Below are positions 1-14,455 of a stretch of DNA of 64,000 nt, in pieces. This DNA comes from Chamaea fasciata (lineage: Eukaryota > Chordata > Aves > Passeriformes > Sylviidae), in contig JARCOQ010000012.1 of the NCBI GenBank assembly GCA_029207755.1, forward strand, positions 1,663,501 to 1,727,500, in the 5' to 3' direction. The notes beneath the pieces were generated by a model. That model did no database searches and was not told the origin of the DNA. It was given only the letters and a program-made list of their open reading frames with translations. Numbering within the stretch: the first letter of the stretch is position 1; every line of letters starts with the position of its first letter. The position numbers and the translations under genes are program-made.

Positions 1-116
1 AAAAAGCCAGCAAAGGAGGAGGAAATGAAGAGAGAGGAGAAACAAGTGCTGGAAGTGGAGGAGTGGATGGTGGGGGAGGAGGCAGCGCAAAGAGGTCTGA
101 TGAACAGGGCTTTTAG
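1..116 (+). other. Purine-rich segment open at the left edge, ending at a donor-like site
   Basis: Frame 1 is open from the window edge to a TAA at 118-120 and gives at least 39 residues of mostly charged sequence (for example KKPAKEEEMKREEKQ and NRAFR). The segment is strongly GA-rich. It ends in TTTTAG followed by GTAAGTG (117-123), a near-consensus splice donor, so it could be the 3' end of an exon, either of a long non-coding transcript or of an unknown coding gene. An alternative is chance openness of purine-rich DNA, because AG-rich sequence contains few stops in this frame. No family is recognisable, and the upstream part that would settle it lies outside the window. Confidence 0.2.
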
Positions 117-3100
117 GTAAGTGAATTTTATTTGTATGTGTCATTTCCTACTTTTTATTGCATTTCTTTGGCAACCATCCCACGGTTCCATAACCTATGG
201 GCGGGTGGGAGGAGGTGGCTAAGAGGGCAAAATGGTAGTTTTTGGCAGAATATTGACATGACTTGAGTCATTACTTGCGGTTGTCATTAGACAAATAGTG
301 AAAGTGGGCTAATGGGGCAGGTGTTTATGAATCCTAGGGGCCAGCGAAGGCTCAGTTTTCACAACCTGACTCACACAGAAAGGGAGAGGCCCAAATGGTT
401 CCATGGAAGCAACGGTGAGCAGTGATTTCAGCCCTGCAGAGGCCACAGGGACCCATCTCAGACTGACAGGATGCTTCTGTCAGGTTGCTTCAGCCTCTCA
501 GCAACTCTGGAAGGTGGGCACTGCACAGGTTTCTGTATTGGGGATTCCCTTTCTTACAGTCATTGGATGGAAATATTCTTCTGTAGTGCAAAATGAGACC
601 CTCTGATACACAGCTCGATGGCAAAATATGACTCCCATGAAAAACGTTCTGAACTCCATCTTTTCCGGGTACTTCTGTTTCTTTTTGCCCTCCGTGTGAC
701 TCTTTACAGGCTTTTCCCCCTAATTATCTTGAATTAAAAATGGAAGCATTTTTAAAACGTACAGTGTCAAATAAAATGAGTGGGGATTTTTGAAGACTTT
801 AGAACACACACAGCAGCTGCCACCCTGAGTCAGACGAAATATCCAGTGTCTTCCCTCTGAGAGTGAGAGGAGCAAATGTCTGGGGAAAAAGTGTATGAAC
901 TCTGATATATCTCTCATACAGAGCAATCCTTCTCCCCCTGTGTGCTCCTGCCCTCTGAGGATCAGTGTCAGAGACATTTTGATTTGGAGGCTGGATCTTG
1001 ATCATCATGTTTAGCAGCTGGTGATGGATTTCGTTTGCATGATTTCATGTAATCCCTTTTATGGTCCATTTACACTTTTGACCTCCACACCATCCTGTGG
1101 CCATGAGTTCTGTAATTTCATTACGCACCGTGAGGATAAAATACTTCTTTTGTTTGTTTTAAGACTGATGCCTGGTCATGTAATCGAGGTTCCTAGTCCT
1201 TGCATACGTGGGAACTGTCAAATGATGTCTCTTTATGTTAGAAATCAGGTTTTTGAAATAAAAAAAAGCCTCTTTCAATTTTAAAGCCTTGTGATCAGGC
1301 ATGATCCTCCTTCTTCTCCTGTGATCCTTCCACGACAAAAAGGAAAAATTCCCAACTCCAACTGCAACCTGATGAAATTAAAATTAATTAAAGCAAAAGT
1401 AGTTTCACAATGTTCACACTGCACAGTAAGTAGCCTTAGTCTTGTTTCTATGTCCTGTATGGTTCCCATCTCGTGTCACATCATGGTGCTGGTTTCTGCC
1501 CTGTGAGATGTGGAACAGCCCATTTTAAGGCCATTCTCTGTGGCCTTAAGTCATTATTCAACTCAAATCAACTATTAAATCATAAGCATAAAAATGAGAA
1601 TACCTTCACTGAGTTCACTGCAACAGCAAGAAAGGGAAAGGTTTGGAAGGTCCACTAAAAAATAGGAGTAGACTTTGTACAAGACACCTGAGCATGGTCA
1701 GACAACAACCTACAGCGGGGTGGACTACCGGGGTTTCTATTTTCTTACAGCTGGTAATTGTCCAGCATCCTCTCTGCACCACCCCCAGCCCTGTGTTTTG
1801 TGTGCCACTCCAGTCAGATTGCTGAGGGGAGAGACAAAGGACAGATTCCAGGATAAAATCAAAACTGCTCTGGAAATGCACTGTGCGTGGCAGCATCTCG
1901 AACGGGGGTGAGAGGTTAAAAAAAAAGAGTTTGACTCTAGCCCAAGAATCCAAATTAACGTCAGAGAATTTAATGCAACACAAGGTGTGATGGAACAAAG
2001 ACTGTTGGGGGGTCTCGTTTTGTTCAGTTATGGCAAGCATTGTTCGGCACTTTAAAAGACACAACAGTGTAATGGTTTTCACTGAACTGTGTGAAGAAAC
2101 AGGATAACTTTAACAAATATCACAAAACATGTCACAGATCAATTGTATTGAAAATATATTAGGTTTCTTTAAAAGAAAAGATCAGAAACGGAAGCAGCAC
2201 AAGCAGGAGGAGAGACAGCACACAAAGATTTACTTCTGAGTGCTACAAAATATTGAACTAAAAATAACATTAAAGATGAAATTTGCAATGAATCTCAAGC
2301 TGCTAAATTCCCAAAGGCTGGGTCTGCCAAAGGCTCTGTTGGCTTCCTCTGTTCTTTTCTGTCTTTATTTAAATATTTTATACAGTTGTCTATGTTCATG
2401 TGTAGTGCGAACTGTCATTTATATTTCAGTCCACTCTAAAATGGATCTTAGACTATCTCAAGCTGTGCACTGCGGCGAGGAGTTTGGAACTGAGAGGTAA
2501 GTTGAAGTGGTAGGGACAAATGAAGACTGATATTTAATGTAGTTTTTGTGTACTTATATTTTGCTGTCATGTATTTTGCCTTAAAACTGATTTGTAATTT
2601 TCTGCATTTTGTGACATTATGATAAGATGTGATGCGAGCGGGGTTTCCATTTAGCAAATACATTGATGCATTTTTGAGTCGGAGCGGTTGAATTCTGAAT
2701 TCTGACCTTAGGCTTTCATGTCTAGCAATAACAACATGCAAGTTTGGATCTGCAGCCTTAAATGCTTCTCTTTGTGCTCTGGACTTGACAAGGTAACCTT
2801 TTTAAAACGAGAGTCTTAAGCTTATTTTAGATTCACTTGTGTGATAGGCCCACAGGGCGCTGAGTATCCTCACTCTCCATTGCCTTAGGAATAGAGGGCA
2901 CACCTTGCCAGGAAAACTGGGATTTACCGAGGAGCTGCATCCACCACCTTGGGAGAGACTCTCCCACCCTTCTGGTGCTGGGGGTGGAAGCGGAGGGAGC
3001 TGTTCAATCGCCCTCCAGACAAATTGCAGCAGCGCTGGTGGCTGGGGCACAGCCAGAGCTCCCTAATTGCTCCCTGCAGGCTGTGCTGGGCTGCAGCGGG

Positions 3101-4499
3101 CACTGCCAGCAGGGCAGGGCTGGCACCCACCCTGCCCCAGCCCCGCGGGGAGAGGGATTCACTGCAGGGCTCTGCTGCTGCTGCTGCATCCCGACCCTAA
3201 CCCAGTCCTGTCCCTGATGCTCTCTGCTCTCTGTTAGATTAGCTAAGAAAGGTTCAGATATATTAAGGTGGGATTTTTGCACTTCTTTTCCACCAGCATG
3301 AGGAAGAGCAAAATGACAAGTGTTGGACTCCGTCGACTCGTACAAAAGAAAGGATCCTTAAGAAATGATGTTGCTTTCTTTCTTGCTTCCGAACAGTGAA
3401 TCACACAGACTAGAAATTCTAAATAATGGCTATTAGATTGGGAAGACTAAGAAGCTTTTACTACTTGGGAGCTTTGACTATTAAAAATTGATAAATTGCC
3501 ATTGAAATACAAGCAGCTCTGCAATATGATAGATCAAAGTTCATTTTTTTCCCTAATGCAGACCTAAGATGAGCGGGCTTACTTTTTACTCATCTTCTTT
3601 GCAGATCAAAAACATTCCTTTCTTTTTATTTGAGTGATCAATTTACTAGAAGAGCCCACTGTATATGTTGTGACTGCAGTAAAATTCTTATTCACAAGCC
3701 TTTAAGTAGCAATACAGCTTGCTGGCATTATGCAAACTTCAGTACATCTCAGCACTGCTGTCCAAAGTGGATGGTGTGTCTCCTCCACATAATACAGTTG
3801 CAAATTGATTAGTTATAGTTCGTGAAGCGATATTTCTTAAAATATTTTGACCACGTCATTAAAGAGCTGACTCTTCTCAGTAGTGCTTCCACATTAAGTT
3901 AGCAGGAAGACTTCAGAAGGTTGTGTTTCGGCGGATGGTATTCTAAAGAAAGTACTCAAACGACTGAAATGTAAACCTCGGAAAGACGCTCTGCTAGTGG
4001 CTTTTTAGAAATCTGTTAATTGCATGTCAGTGTAGCTATATGAGTTTTTCTTTTTTGTGTATTAAATATCTCTTATTACTTTCTAAGCATCTATAAATCC
4101 AGTCTGTAGCAATTTGTATTTTTAAAAAAACCTTTTAAATTAAGTAACACACAAAAAAAATGCAACGTTAAACACTTTCAAGGGCAGCAAATATGATCAC
4201 ATCCTTCAGAAAATATTTCTAAAATGTGTGATTTCCAGCCCACTAACTTACTTGAAAGTTGTGTAAAAGCTGCAGTTGATAACAAGGTCTTGTGTATCTG
4301 GATCTTTGGGTAAACAGTGTCTGCCAGTATAGCTGGAGGAGACAGACATTTCCATTTTTAAGATAGTTCTGTAAAGAAAATCCTTCTGTGGGTGTCCACA
4401 CTTGGCAGCTGATCTCGGGTCTGACACAGTGTGCACACACTGCCGCAGCTCCCACCATCCCAGGAGGAGAAAAATCCTCCAAGTGGCCCCAAGAAGGTT

Positions 4500-4552
4500 C
4501 GATCCTGCAAAGCACTTAAGCACAAAATTAGTTTTAAACTTAAGGGACAATA
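4500..4552. repeat. Ancient sauropsid-type interspersed repeat fragment
   Basis: The segment begins GATCCTGCAAAGCACTTAAG, followed a little later by a second CTTAAG-like portion (AAACTTAAGGGAC). From memory this resembles one end of a widespread, degenerate repeat of turtles, crocodilians and birds whose ends carry 'GATCCTGCAAAGCACTTAAGCA'-like sequence. I think that repeat is related to 3' ends of old CR1 LINEs, but the family assignment is uncertain. Only about 50 bp is recognisable here. Confidence 0.45.
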
Positions 4553-4734
4553 TGCAAGTTAGAAACAGACTTTGCTAAAAGATGCAGGATGAAATACACA
4601 TATTCCAGAAGGAGGGATACAATGTGTGAAAATAAATGATATGGGGAAGCATCTATAGATAGCTGGGGAGGCAATGAAGGAATGCTTCGAGTTCAGTTCA
4701 AGGAAAACTTAATTGTACTGTATTTTATTTCACA

Positions 4735-4945
4735 TTAATCCTTCGGTCGTCTACCACAGTTTGTGTCTGGCCATGAAATTTTCATCTACGTAGTGTTATT
4801 CTTTGGCATGCAAAGATTTACAGTCTCTGAGCCTGATTTGGCTCGTCTTGGTGTTGATGACAGAAATTCCAATTTTGCTCTCAATGGGCATGATTGGACC
4901 AGTTAACATTTATTTCAGCCTTGTAGAAGGACATATTGCTTATTT
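4735..4945. promoter_or_regulatory. Candidate conserved non-coding element
   Basis: A low-repeat, mixed-composition block with no open frame of note. It contains TAAT-type homeodomain cores (CATTAATCC near 4733-4741, GTTAACATT near 4903) and a GATTGG (CCAAT-type) sequence near 4891-4896. The call rests on its complex, simple-repeat-free texture in an intergenic region of a developmental gene. This is an impression, not a measurement. Confidence 0.2.
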
Positions 4946-7900
4946 TATATAGAAAGTAGGCCAAAAATAAGATTAAGAGGCTTGATGAACATTGTATGGC
5001 AAGTCAGAGGCACATAGTCATAGAACTAAGAATTCCTTCCTCCCTGACTCTCACTTCCTTGTTTTATACTGTACTTTTGATAATGTGTCTGCATTCCCAC
5101 AGCAATATTCTTCTGGCACACGACAATGCAATACTTTTGAAATATACTTTTCATGTGATGTGTGAAAACATAAAATCTATAGATGTGCAGTATACATGGA
5201 AAAAGAATTCATATTACAATATGTAGCTACAAGTATAATAAATGGAAATTGATGAAAAGGGAATCTTTCTACTGCTGGGATTTTAAAGAATTAGACAAAT
5301 GTGTGTAGTTCAAATAAGACAGAATTTCTGCTTCTTGTCACAGAAAGAGCGATGAACATGTATCAGAAGAGAAAATCAGCAGCTGCTTGGTAAGTACCCT
5401 ATGATTTTTTTTGACTGCTGCCATTTGGGCCCTACCAAGTTCAGGACTTACTGTGCTGATCAGGCTGCTGGCTTCTTTTCTGTTATTATATCACTCAAAA
5501 AGAGAGTCTTAGAAAAACTAAAGCCGTGCCAATGCAATACCGTCTCTTCAGAAATGCTTTTATTAATTCATTTGCATTCCAAGCTGGAGCCAAGTCAGTG
5601 TATTGATGGAGACAATTCTTGGTCCAGTCTTTTCATGTTGGAGGCAGAAGAGATTCCTAGAGCAGTGACACCGAATGCTGGTTTTCTCTTAGTTTTGTAG
5701 GCAGCCATTGGAGGGTGCAATACCTTTTGATCTATGTATTTATGCTAAGTGGCTTTAATTCGTATTTTTGTTATTGTTTTAAGAGTAGTAGCAGTAGTAA
5801 TAGCAGAGGTAGGAGTATTATTGGCAGTCCCTGTGTCCAAAGAGCTCATTAAAAGCCAGCACTCTGGAGATGATGCCCTATCTGACTGGAATCAGCAGGA
5901 CACAGGAACTATGTCCCATATGACGAATAACAAAAGAAAGGGTAGTTTACATTCTTTGATTCATTTCTGCTCGATTAACCCCCAGTGGGATTTTACCCCT
6001 CCAGTCACATTTTTTTTGTTCCTCTAATCTTCTTTTGTGTTTGCTCACTGACCCCAAGCATGTATTTGACTTGTGACCCTATTTCTGTTAATAAAATACA
6101 GACCATCTGACCAGCATTCACACCACTCCACTACAAGGTGATGATTACCTCATTGTAAGGGCTGGGAGTTAGTAACTCACAGGGTAAGCCTGGTGGTTGG
6201 GTGGCCTGAAGATGAGATAACCAATGAAGGCAGCACAGAAGCAGTTCTGAGCTGTGCCTTCAAAACCGAACTGCAGATAATAAACTCCACCAAAACATCT
6301 AATCCTACCCACAGAACTGCGTATCTCCTTATGTATTGTTCAGCTATCAATTAGTTGATAATGTTTAGGGGATTGTGGCATGACAAAAAACAATTATAGC
6401 TATAATGTGGAAATTTTCAGGATCCGTATGGGTGGTGGCTTATAAAATCAAAATTGTCCCATTTCCATTTTTAGGTTGTCAATTATAATTATATGCCTCA
6501 TGAAAAAAAAAATGAACCAAAACCAAAACCAAAAAACCTCCATCAGCAGTCAGTGGCAATAATTTCAGTATAGTATTTTGAGGCTAAATTAACACTGGAA
6601 AGTATAGGTGATCTCTTTCTGAACAAAGTAATATTTGTTCTTAAAGCACCCACAGAAATGTAGGGTGGGTTTTCGCAAGAAAAGGCACAGTAATGAACTT
6701 CTTCATGCTTTCGCCAAATCCTTAGACCATGAATCTTATGAAAGGCACTGTTAATTGTGTGTTACACGAAAAAATCATGCCAAAGCCATTTATCAGATAT
6801 GTAATCTGTGTCTCTGTTTTGTGACAGGAAGCCATTATTTCCACTGAAAAAACAAATCCGTTAAATTTGAACTATTAGATTACAGCAGGGTTAGGGCTGC
6901 TTCTGTGCTGCAGAGTCACATCAGGGTCACAGCCCAGTTCTAGAGATGTACTGCGAGAGCTTCATATCTGATTAAGACAAAAAACTGATAAAAATGTAAT
7001 GCAGACTAACAGTATGGAATTATCTGATGCAGTTTGGGGGGATAGGGGCAGGGGGTATAACATCATTCAGTTTATTTGCATATGTTTGTTCTTTCTGCTG
7101 AAATCAATCTCTTTGAAGGAAGCAAGAAAACTTTAGAAAAAGAAAATATTATTAATGCTGGTAAGAGAACACAGAAGAAAATCTTTAGTAAACATTTCTT
7201 TTCCAGTGTTGATTATCATTCTGTCTAATGTTTATTTTCATAGTTTTCTTTGATCCAAACACAAATAACAATAAAGTTAGCTTCATTTCTTTGAACTAAC
7301 GAAACTATTCTGTGGCCACATTTGGAACAAATTTTTATGTGGCTTTTTTTTTTTTCGTTTTTCTTCAAAGCCGCATAGGAGATTGATAGAGTAGATATTT
7401 GCATAACTCACACCCTCTCCTGTAAAGGAGTGTTTCTGTGGCTAGCAGTGATTTACCTGCTCTGGGCCTCCCTCTCCCTTTGCTGGAAGGCTGAGGGCTC
7501 TGAGCACCTGGGCACACTCTGGATTCCGGGGCAGGGAGCGCCCGGGGCTTTGGGGCAGGGCTCAGCCCCTGTCGCCTGTCCTCTGCTGCAGTTTGCAGGG
7601 ACTGGCTGCGGCGCCGTGGGACTGGCCCGTGGGTGTCAGCCCAGAATGTGCCATGCCACCCTCCCTGCAGCCCTGCGCCAGCCTCCACCACAGCCAGCAG
7701 GCACTGAGGCAGGGCAGCGTGGCAGAGCACCAGGGAGGAGGCTCTTAGGGGAGCCTAGGGCACAGGTTCTACCTTCACCAGCTGCTCCCATCACACTCTG
7801 ACAGATGACTGTGTGCTGTAGGCTCGGAGACAACCGCATTCCTAACGTAAACATTGTGCAATTGCAAAATCTGTACTGCGGTGTTTACCACAGGGCTTGA

Positions 7901-10629
7901 AACCAGGCCTGCCGTTGCTGGGGGTGTTTTAGTCTGTACATATCTAAAAACTCCGCCAAATCACAGATCTGCTCAGGAGACCTGGCAGCACCTGCTGAGG
8001 CAATGGTGAAGAGTCTGTACCTGTGATGGGAGGCATCTCTGTCCCCCTCACGTTGCAGCCAGCGTGTGTTCTGGCTGTTCTGGGCAGCCCTCCTGCAGGC
8101 AAATATTGGCCCTGAAAGTGGTGGAAGTTATGAATGAACACCACAAGGTCCAACCTCAGTCAACCTGCTGCAGAAGAGCCATATGCTGAATAGACTTCTT
8201 TAAGTTTTTTTTCAGGATATGATACAGAATCATGGGAGATTCTCAGGTTCTCTAAAAGTCACTCGATCTTTTCCTCTCCAGTTACATCCCTGTGTTTGTC
8301 CCACTGCTTAGCCTGGCTGAACAAGGGCATCCAGCCCAATGATTGATTGCCTCTGTGAGCAGATCCAAATTTCACTCTTAAATCAGCCAGCATGGGGTTG
8401 ATGACAGGGACAAAGCCAACCCTCATCACTCCCTAAGCAAATCTTCTTCCTCTTTACTGTAAATTCGACCAAATTATGATTTCACCATTGAAATAAGTAT
8501 CAGAATTTCCAACAGGTTCACAGGGATTTGGCCATTGACTTGAAGGTGCAAATGGCTTCCTAAAGGGTTACTGTTAAATAAGTAGGTCTGTAAGTGCTTC
8601 AAGAGATTATAAAAATAAGAGCAAATGCAAATAACATGACTTCAGGTGTTGCTAAAAAATGTCATTAGAAAATCGGTGGTTTTAAGGTTATATCAGAACT
8701 AATTCCAGTGACTGCAGGTGACTCAGGCTCAAGTAAGAACAAAACCTTGGGTTTTGAACTATATAGAAGAGTTTTGGCTGAACCTTTTAAATTTCTTTGA
8801 GAGGTAGGGGAGGTGAGGTGGGCGTGTTAGTTGGGAGTTTTGGGTTTTTGAAATACTTATAAAAATGCCAAATAGAAAACAGTTGTTAACTTCTGTAGTT
8901 TGTTCTAGTCAAAATAAAGTACTTCTGGAACTAGAGGAGGGAGCTCTGAAATGGTACCTAAAGGCCCTGCCTGAATGTGCAGAGCCCTTCCCTTTAAAAT
9001 ATCATCTCCACTGAAGCACAACCAAAATACTCTGTTTACTTACTTTCCATTTGTTTTCTTTTTCTTTCTAACATTATGAAAACAGGAGTATCAGAGCTGG
9101 TGCTTTAGTTATTGAGGAGTTCACTCCATATGAATAGAGTTAGGAGTGTGGGACTGAAAATACTTCACCCATCCAGGCTCTGTTCCCTCAGCTGCTGGCA
9201 GAGGTAGTGTAGGTACAAAGCCCAGAATGAGTTCACAGCAACATCCACTGAAGATGTCCCAAGGAACAAGGCCAGAAAAGCTGGAGAGCTTCAGGACACC
9301 CATCTCTTGATGGAGGAGTGTGAATCAGCTCACTTACAAAATTCACTAGCTTTACATTCTTAATTTTAAGTAAAAAATACACAGAAGTGCTGACTGCTAG
9401 AAAAAGCTCTTGCCATTCCTTGCTGTGGAAGGAAGCAGGACCTTGGCATGGAGAAGCAGAGTCCCTTGTATCCCATCCTCCCTGAGACTCTGGGGCTGCT
9501 TGGACAACTCAGAGCTAAGCACAAAATCGTGTTCAGTGTTCTTCCTTCCTCCCTTCTTGGAAAAATATGTTTCCACCCTGCATTTCTGCCGAGATGAACA
9601 GAAGACCTTGCTGATGGGTGTAGAAACATCTGCCTGAGCCTGCAGAAGCCTGAAACAGCAGCACTGAGAGGTACAATGCTTGGAATAAATAGTATATAGC
9701 TTACTCTAGTGGTGGCTCCATTTGGGAGGGGTTGTGTTGGGATTTTAATATTCAGCTAAGTAATATTTAATGTTCTATTTTTTTATATACATTCAATGAA
9801 AACAAAATATTCGCAGTTATTCTGAGAAGTTGCTTTGCCACTGACGGCCCAGGCTGAGGTGGGTTCAAAGTTTTAGTGGTGCCCAGCAAAGGACGTGGGT
9901 GATGTCCTGGCCCAGCTGATTAATGTAGAATATGCCTGTCTTGAAATTTCCTCTTCAGAATGTAACACCAGTGTGCTCTTCACATCTAGGGACTGAAACA
10001 GGAGTTGTGCCTCAAACCCCTCGTGTTATATGGTCCCATGGTAATTCCTCTTCCTTTATCTCCAGCAATTTTCCTGTGCTCAGTCTGGTCTCTCCCTTCT
10101 GCTCACCAGGGGGTGGGTTTGTTCTTTTCCTTTGTTCTATTAATTTTCTCATAACTACTATCTACTGTATTCACATAACAACCATTATCAAGCCACTAAA
10201 ACAGTTTTCAAGTATGTTAAATCCCCCACTTTAGAACAACAAGGAAAGGGTTTTACTAAATAAATACATAAAGCTTCTCTTAGATCGTGCAATAAGGAAA
10301 CTGACTGTAGAGCTAAAGTTCCCAGAACTTGGGAGGACAAAGGAGCAGTTTAGTGCAGAGCTTTTTCCCAACACTCAGAGCTCTGATAGTCCTTAGAGGA
10401 AATAATAAATCTTTCTCTTTGTCACTCTTCTCTTGGTTTCTTTTGTTGTTTAGGAATAAAAAAAAAATAAAAGTGTGGGTACTTCTTACAAGGCAGCTTC
10501 CTTGATGTTTCTGCTAGCCCAGCCAAGGGACAGGATTGTGCGTATAGGAAGGGGAGATGAACAATTCACCCCGTAAAGGAATTAAAAACAAAAGTGGAAA
10601 TCCTTTGTAAGAAGAGTGGTGGGGATTAT

Positions 10630-10790
10630 AGCTGCATGCTTTCACTAATGACTTTGCAAACATTTAGCCAGAGATAACCCAGAAATCCAGTTGCACTTTA
10701 TTTAATATTCAGATAAGGACCATTCACCTGCTGTTAAGCTACAACATGTACAATCATTCTTTGAATACTGATAATTATATGAAGCAGACT
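10630..10790. promoter_or_regulatory. Candidate conserved non-coding element
   Basis: A block rich in homeodomain and GATA-like cores (ACTAATGAC, AGATAA, TTTAATATT, TGATAATTA) with no simple repeats. It lies about 19 kb upstream of the TSHZ3-like exon. Cross-species alignment is needed before treating it as an enhancer. Confidence 0.2.
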
Positions 10791-13700
10791 CCCCTAGAGG
10801 CTGGTAGTCTAGTCTGGATTCACCTGGAATACAAAGATGAATAATATTGCATATTACATGCACCCAAGTAGTTGCAATTTATAGAAATGTCCATTTATAC
10901 TCCTGAAAAAGAGATGTGTATTTCCCTAGGGGCACGGTACATGGTGATAAAAACCTGTGTGTGGGGACAGTTTGGATTGTAACTCCTAGCGTGCCTGTTG
11001 ATTAATTAATAAACAAATAAATCATTATATTTAGCCAGATATCTCACTCGGAGCCCATAAAAGAGAAAACGTTCAGAAGGAATTTTGTGTGCCTCGCCAT
11101 AAGGAGGGGTTACTCGGAGACACCAGAAATGAGTGTGAAAGTGGCATCCAAATGGCTCAGAGTCGGCGTGTGTGTGCATTTCTCAAAGATGAGTCGCATT
11201 ATGAATCTGCTCCCTTCGCCTCCTCCTTTCCTCCTCTTTCTCCCCTCAGGTGCCTTGTCCTTGTTCTCCCCTCTCATTTGCTGATGGCTGATAACACCTT
11301 ATCTCCACCAGGGAAGCAACCGGGAAGTTTGCTCCTTCCTCACAAGGCTGAGGGTATAATTAGAACCACGCACCTGCTCAGTCCTCCGGTGACTCAGTTA
11401 GTCTACATCCATGTCAAAATCCATGCTGTGAGGGTAATTTGATCATCTCACTTACTTTTTTCATATACTTTAGATGAATAAACCACCGGAACAAGCCTCC
11501 GTTGAGTTGGTTCAGTTTAATCTCACAAATTTGTGTCAACTCTTTGTTGCCAGAAGAATTTTATCATTTGATCTCGTGGTTACACTTTAGTAGACTTTAG
11601 CACATATTTTATTTCACTCTCCAGAACATAAAATTCCATTCTTGTGTCAAAATCATCTCTTTATTATTATCTATTTATATTTCTGTGATGCTTACAGACT
11701 TCAACCGAGATCAGGGTCTTGTTGAACGAGACAATACAGAAACACAAAAATAAAAGAATTCTGGTCCCAGGAGCCTTGTAAGCTGAATAAAGGCTGGGAG
11801 AAAGGAAATATTGCCCCCTTTTTACAGATGGGAAAGTGAAGCTCTGACAGCCTTTCTGTGCAACGCAGAGCAGTGTCACAGAGTGATAGTGAAGAGAGAG
11901 TTCTGAAAAAGCAACACAGTCCAGAAACTATGCAAATAAAGGTGGATTTAAACCCTAACATACTGGCAAGCACCCATATAAGTTCAAGTAAGTTATAGAT
12001 GTACACTGGTTTCATTTGCACACTCAGCATCCCAAGGCTCCCTTGGCCTTCTCCATCCTTCTTTGTCTCCCAGACCTCCCTTCAAAGGCAGCTGACACCA
12101 TTTTTTGATGCTGCCTTCTTAGGCTCATAAGAGTTAGTTTGCCACTGCTTCCTCTAGCATTTTTTTAAAAAAAATTTACCTTGAGCCCTGCAGTGCCACA
12201 GGGGTGTCAAATCTCTCTGACTGCAGCAGCTTCCAGGCTCAGCAGAGATACATCAAGGCTCTGTTCGACTCTCCTTCCCAACATCTGAAGGGTAATGCAA
12301 TCTCTTTGTCCTTGAACTGAGCCTGGAATCTCCTGCATTAGGATACCTTCCCTCTGCTGCTCCCAGAAGACCTTCCCAAGATCCCAGGAAAGCTGTAGCC
12401 AACCGAGGATATTCACTCACGACCAAAGCAGCAGAGCAGCAGTTTGGAGTTCCCTGAAGACAGCAGAAAGGGGAGGAAACGGTAAATTCACCATCTCCCT
12501 TTCAAAGATGACGAAACACAGGAGGGGAGCCTGCCAGGAAAGGGGGCTGGGGGTGTAGCAGTGTGTACAGGGCTGCTTGTGCCCCCCTCAATCTGCCGAG
12601 CTGCTGCTTGGCACCACCCTGCTGAGCTCGGTGTGCACAGCTCCGTGAGCTGAACTCGCCATTCCAACTGTACCACTGCAGCACTGCCTTCTGACTAAAT
12701 ACCAGTTCAGATTAATTGTCAAGGATCAGATAACAGGAAAATATTTCTATTTGACAGTCTACTATTTTTCAATTGTTCCTGTGTTACATATCTAAGTAAA
12801 CATTTGTTCCACTTATCATTTCTGAGCAAAAGACATGAATCATTTGACTAGTAAAACCACAACGACAGCTGTTGCTTATTAGAAACAGTCATCTTGTTCA
12901 AGGGCCTGCTATGGAGGAGTTCTTCAGGAAACTGTTTCTGCTTTTAGTGCTTTACAGTGCAATGAAAGCAAAGTTGTAGAAATTAGGGCATTTCGGTTTC
13001 ACTGATGTGATTGGCAAAACACCCAGGCACATGCACACACATGGAACAATCATTACAGCTGAGCTGCAAGCCCCCAAGAAACAGGAAAATACCCACTTAA
13101 GAATACTACTAATGACATAATACTTATGGTCTTTGTGGCTTTTATACAGAGCTCTACAGTACAGTGAAACAAAACTAGATTTAAGGGTCCCTTGGTAAGC
13201 AAGGTTGTATGTTTGGGATTTTGGTGCTGGATACAATATTTATACCAGTTATTATGCATGTACCAGAAATATGTTTCGTTGTTCATGGTTTTTCCAGGTC
13301 TCAGGAACAAATTAACCTTGGCTTCATAAAATCCCTAGAAGCCAGCCATCCGTGGTCACTACTACATTACTCTAAGAATAAGCTTCTTGAATCAGTGATT
13401 TTAAAAAAGAAAAAAGAATTTTAAAAACTCTGGTCAGGATAGAAAAAGCAGGGAGAGCAACAAAATACTTTTTAAATTAGTGGAAACAAAATAGGGGAAA
13501 AAGAACTTGGACCATGATGAAATCAAAAGCAATTAAATGAAACCGAGTCAGGTTAGACATGAGGATTTTTCCCTTCCTGGAGTGCTGGCTCAGAGGCATT
13601 ATAGATCATGAGGGCCAAAATCTGATTGTTTCTGTGACCTGTATGGAACAAAATTGTGTTAAACAGAGGCCTAAGAGCTGGGCATTTTATCAGACAAAAT

Positions 13701-14381
13701 CACTGGAATGGTATACCCCGTATGATGCCCCTATTGTCAGCTTGGAAGGGAGAAGCCAAAGACTAAATGAGCATAGAGACTGCACTGATCCCAGCAGAGC
13801 AGAGGGGAGGAACCTTGGCAGGGCAGTGGAGAGATGCTACCAAGTAATCTGCTCAGGTAAATAGCAGAGCTTGGGGTTTGTGGCTGTAACTTAGATACCT
13901 TTCAAACCTGCAAAATTAATTTTCCAACATTAAAAAAAAAATCGTTTTAAAGGATTGTTGTGTATGGCAGAAGAAAAGGAAGGCAGAGCAGGAAAGCAGT
14001 GGAGAGAAGCATGTCACTGAGGAGGCAAAGCTGAGGCTTATTATAGGTTAGAAATCTGCAAAACTGTCACCAATTCAGTAATAGCATTCAAGGAGGTTTC
14101 TAGAGATCATATCCTGCCCTTCACTCACCCTCACAACACTCGCTGATGGGAGTCAGCACTTTGCTGCAGCTGGATATTTAGAAGTCATTTGTCCTGTGTA
14201 ACATGCCTGTTCTTACTAATCTTAGTCAAGTGAGTAGTCCATCCTCGTGTGTCATCCCACGAAGTCAAATGTGCTATTAGCATAAGTGATGATTACTTAT
14301 CCCTGTGAGGTCCTGCGAGGTTGGGGCTCCCAGCATCAGTACACTTGACATGCCAGTCTTCCTATTGTAATTTAATAAAAT

Positions 14382-14455
14382 GGGGCCCAATTCAGTTCAG
14401 AGGTGCCTTGAGGAATAAGCTGGACTTAAACGGTGCTTAGGCCTTTGACTGGACC
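14382..14455. repeat. Ancient interspersed repeat fragment, second copy
   Basis: The segment starts GGGGCCCAATTCAG and contains GGTGCTTAGGCCTTTGACTG near its right end. I recall the same repeat family as at 4500 having ends of the form GGCCCAATYC and GTGCTTAAGTGCTTTGCTGG. The copy is highly degraded, as expected for an old insertion. Confidence 0.35.

Noticed and set aside
1615..2082. A 155-codon minus-strand frame near the left end
   Set aside because: Cys/Leu/Phe-rich with no recognisable domain, and a plausible chance frame. No promoter, splice or codon evidence supports it.
8130..8340. Possible CR1 LINE fragment (AAGGTCCAACCTCAG and AGAATCATGGGA words)
   Set aside because: A few words resemble avian CR1 3' sequence, but the order and extent do not fit and no 8-bp ATTCTATG-type terminal repeats are present.
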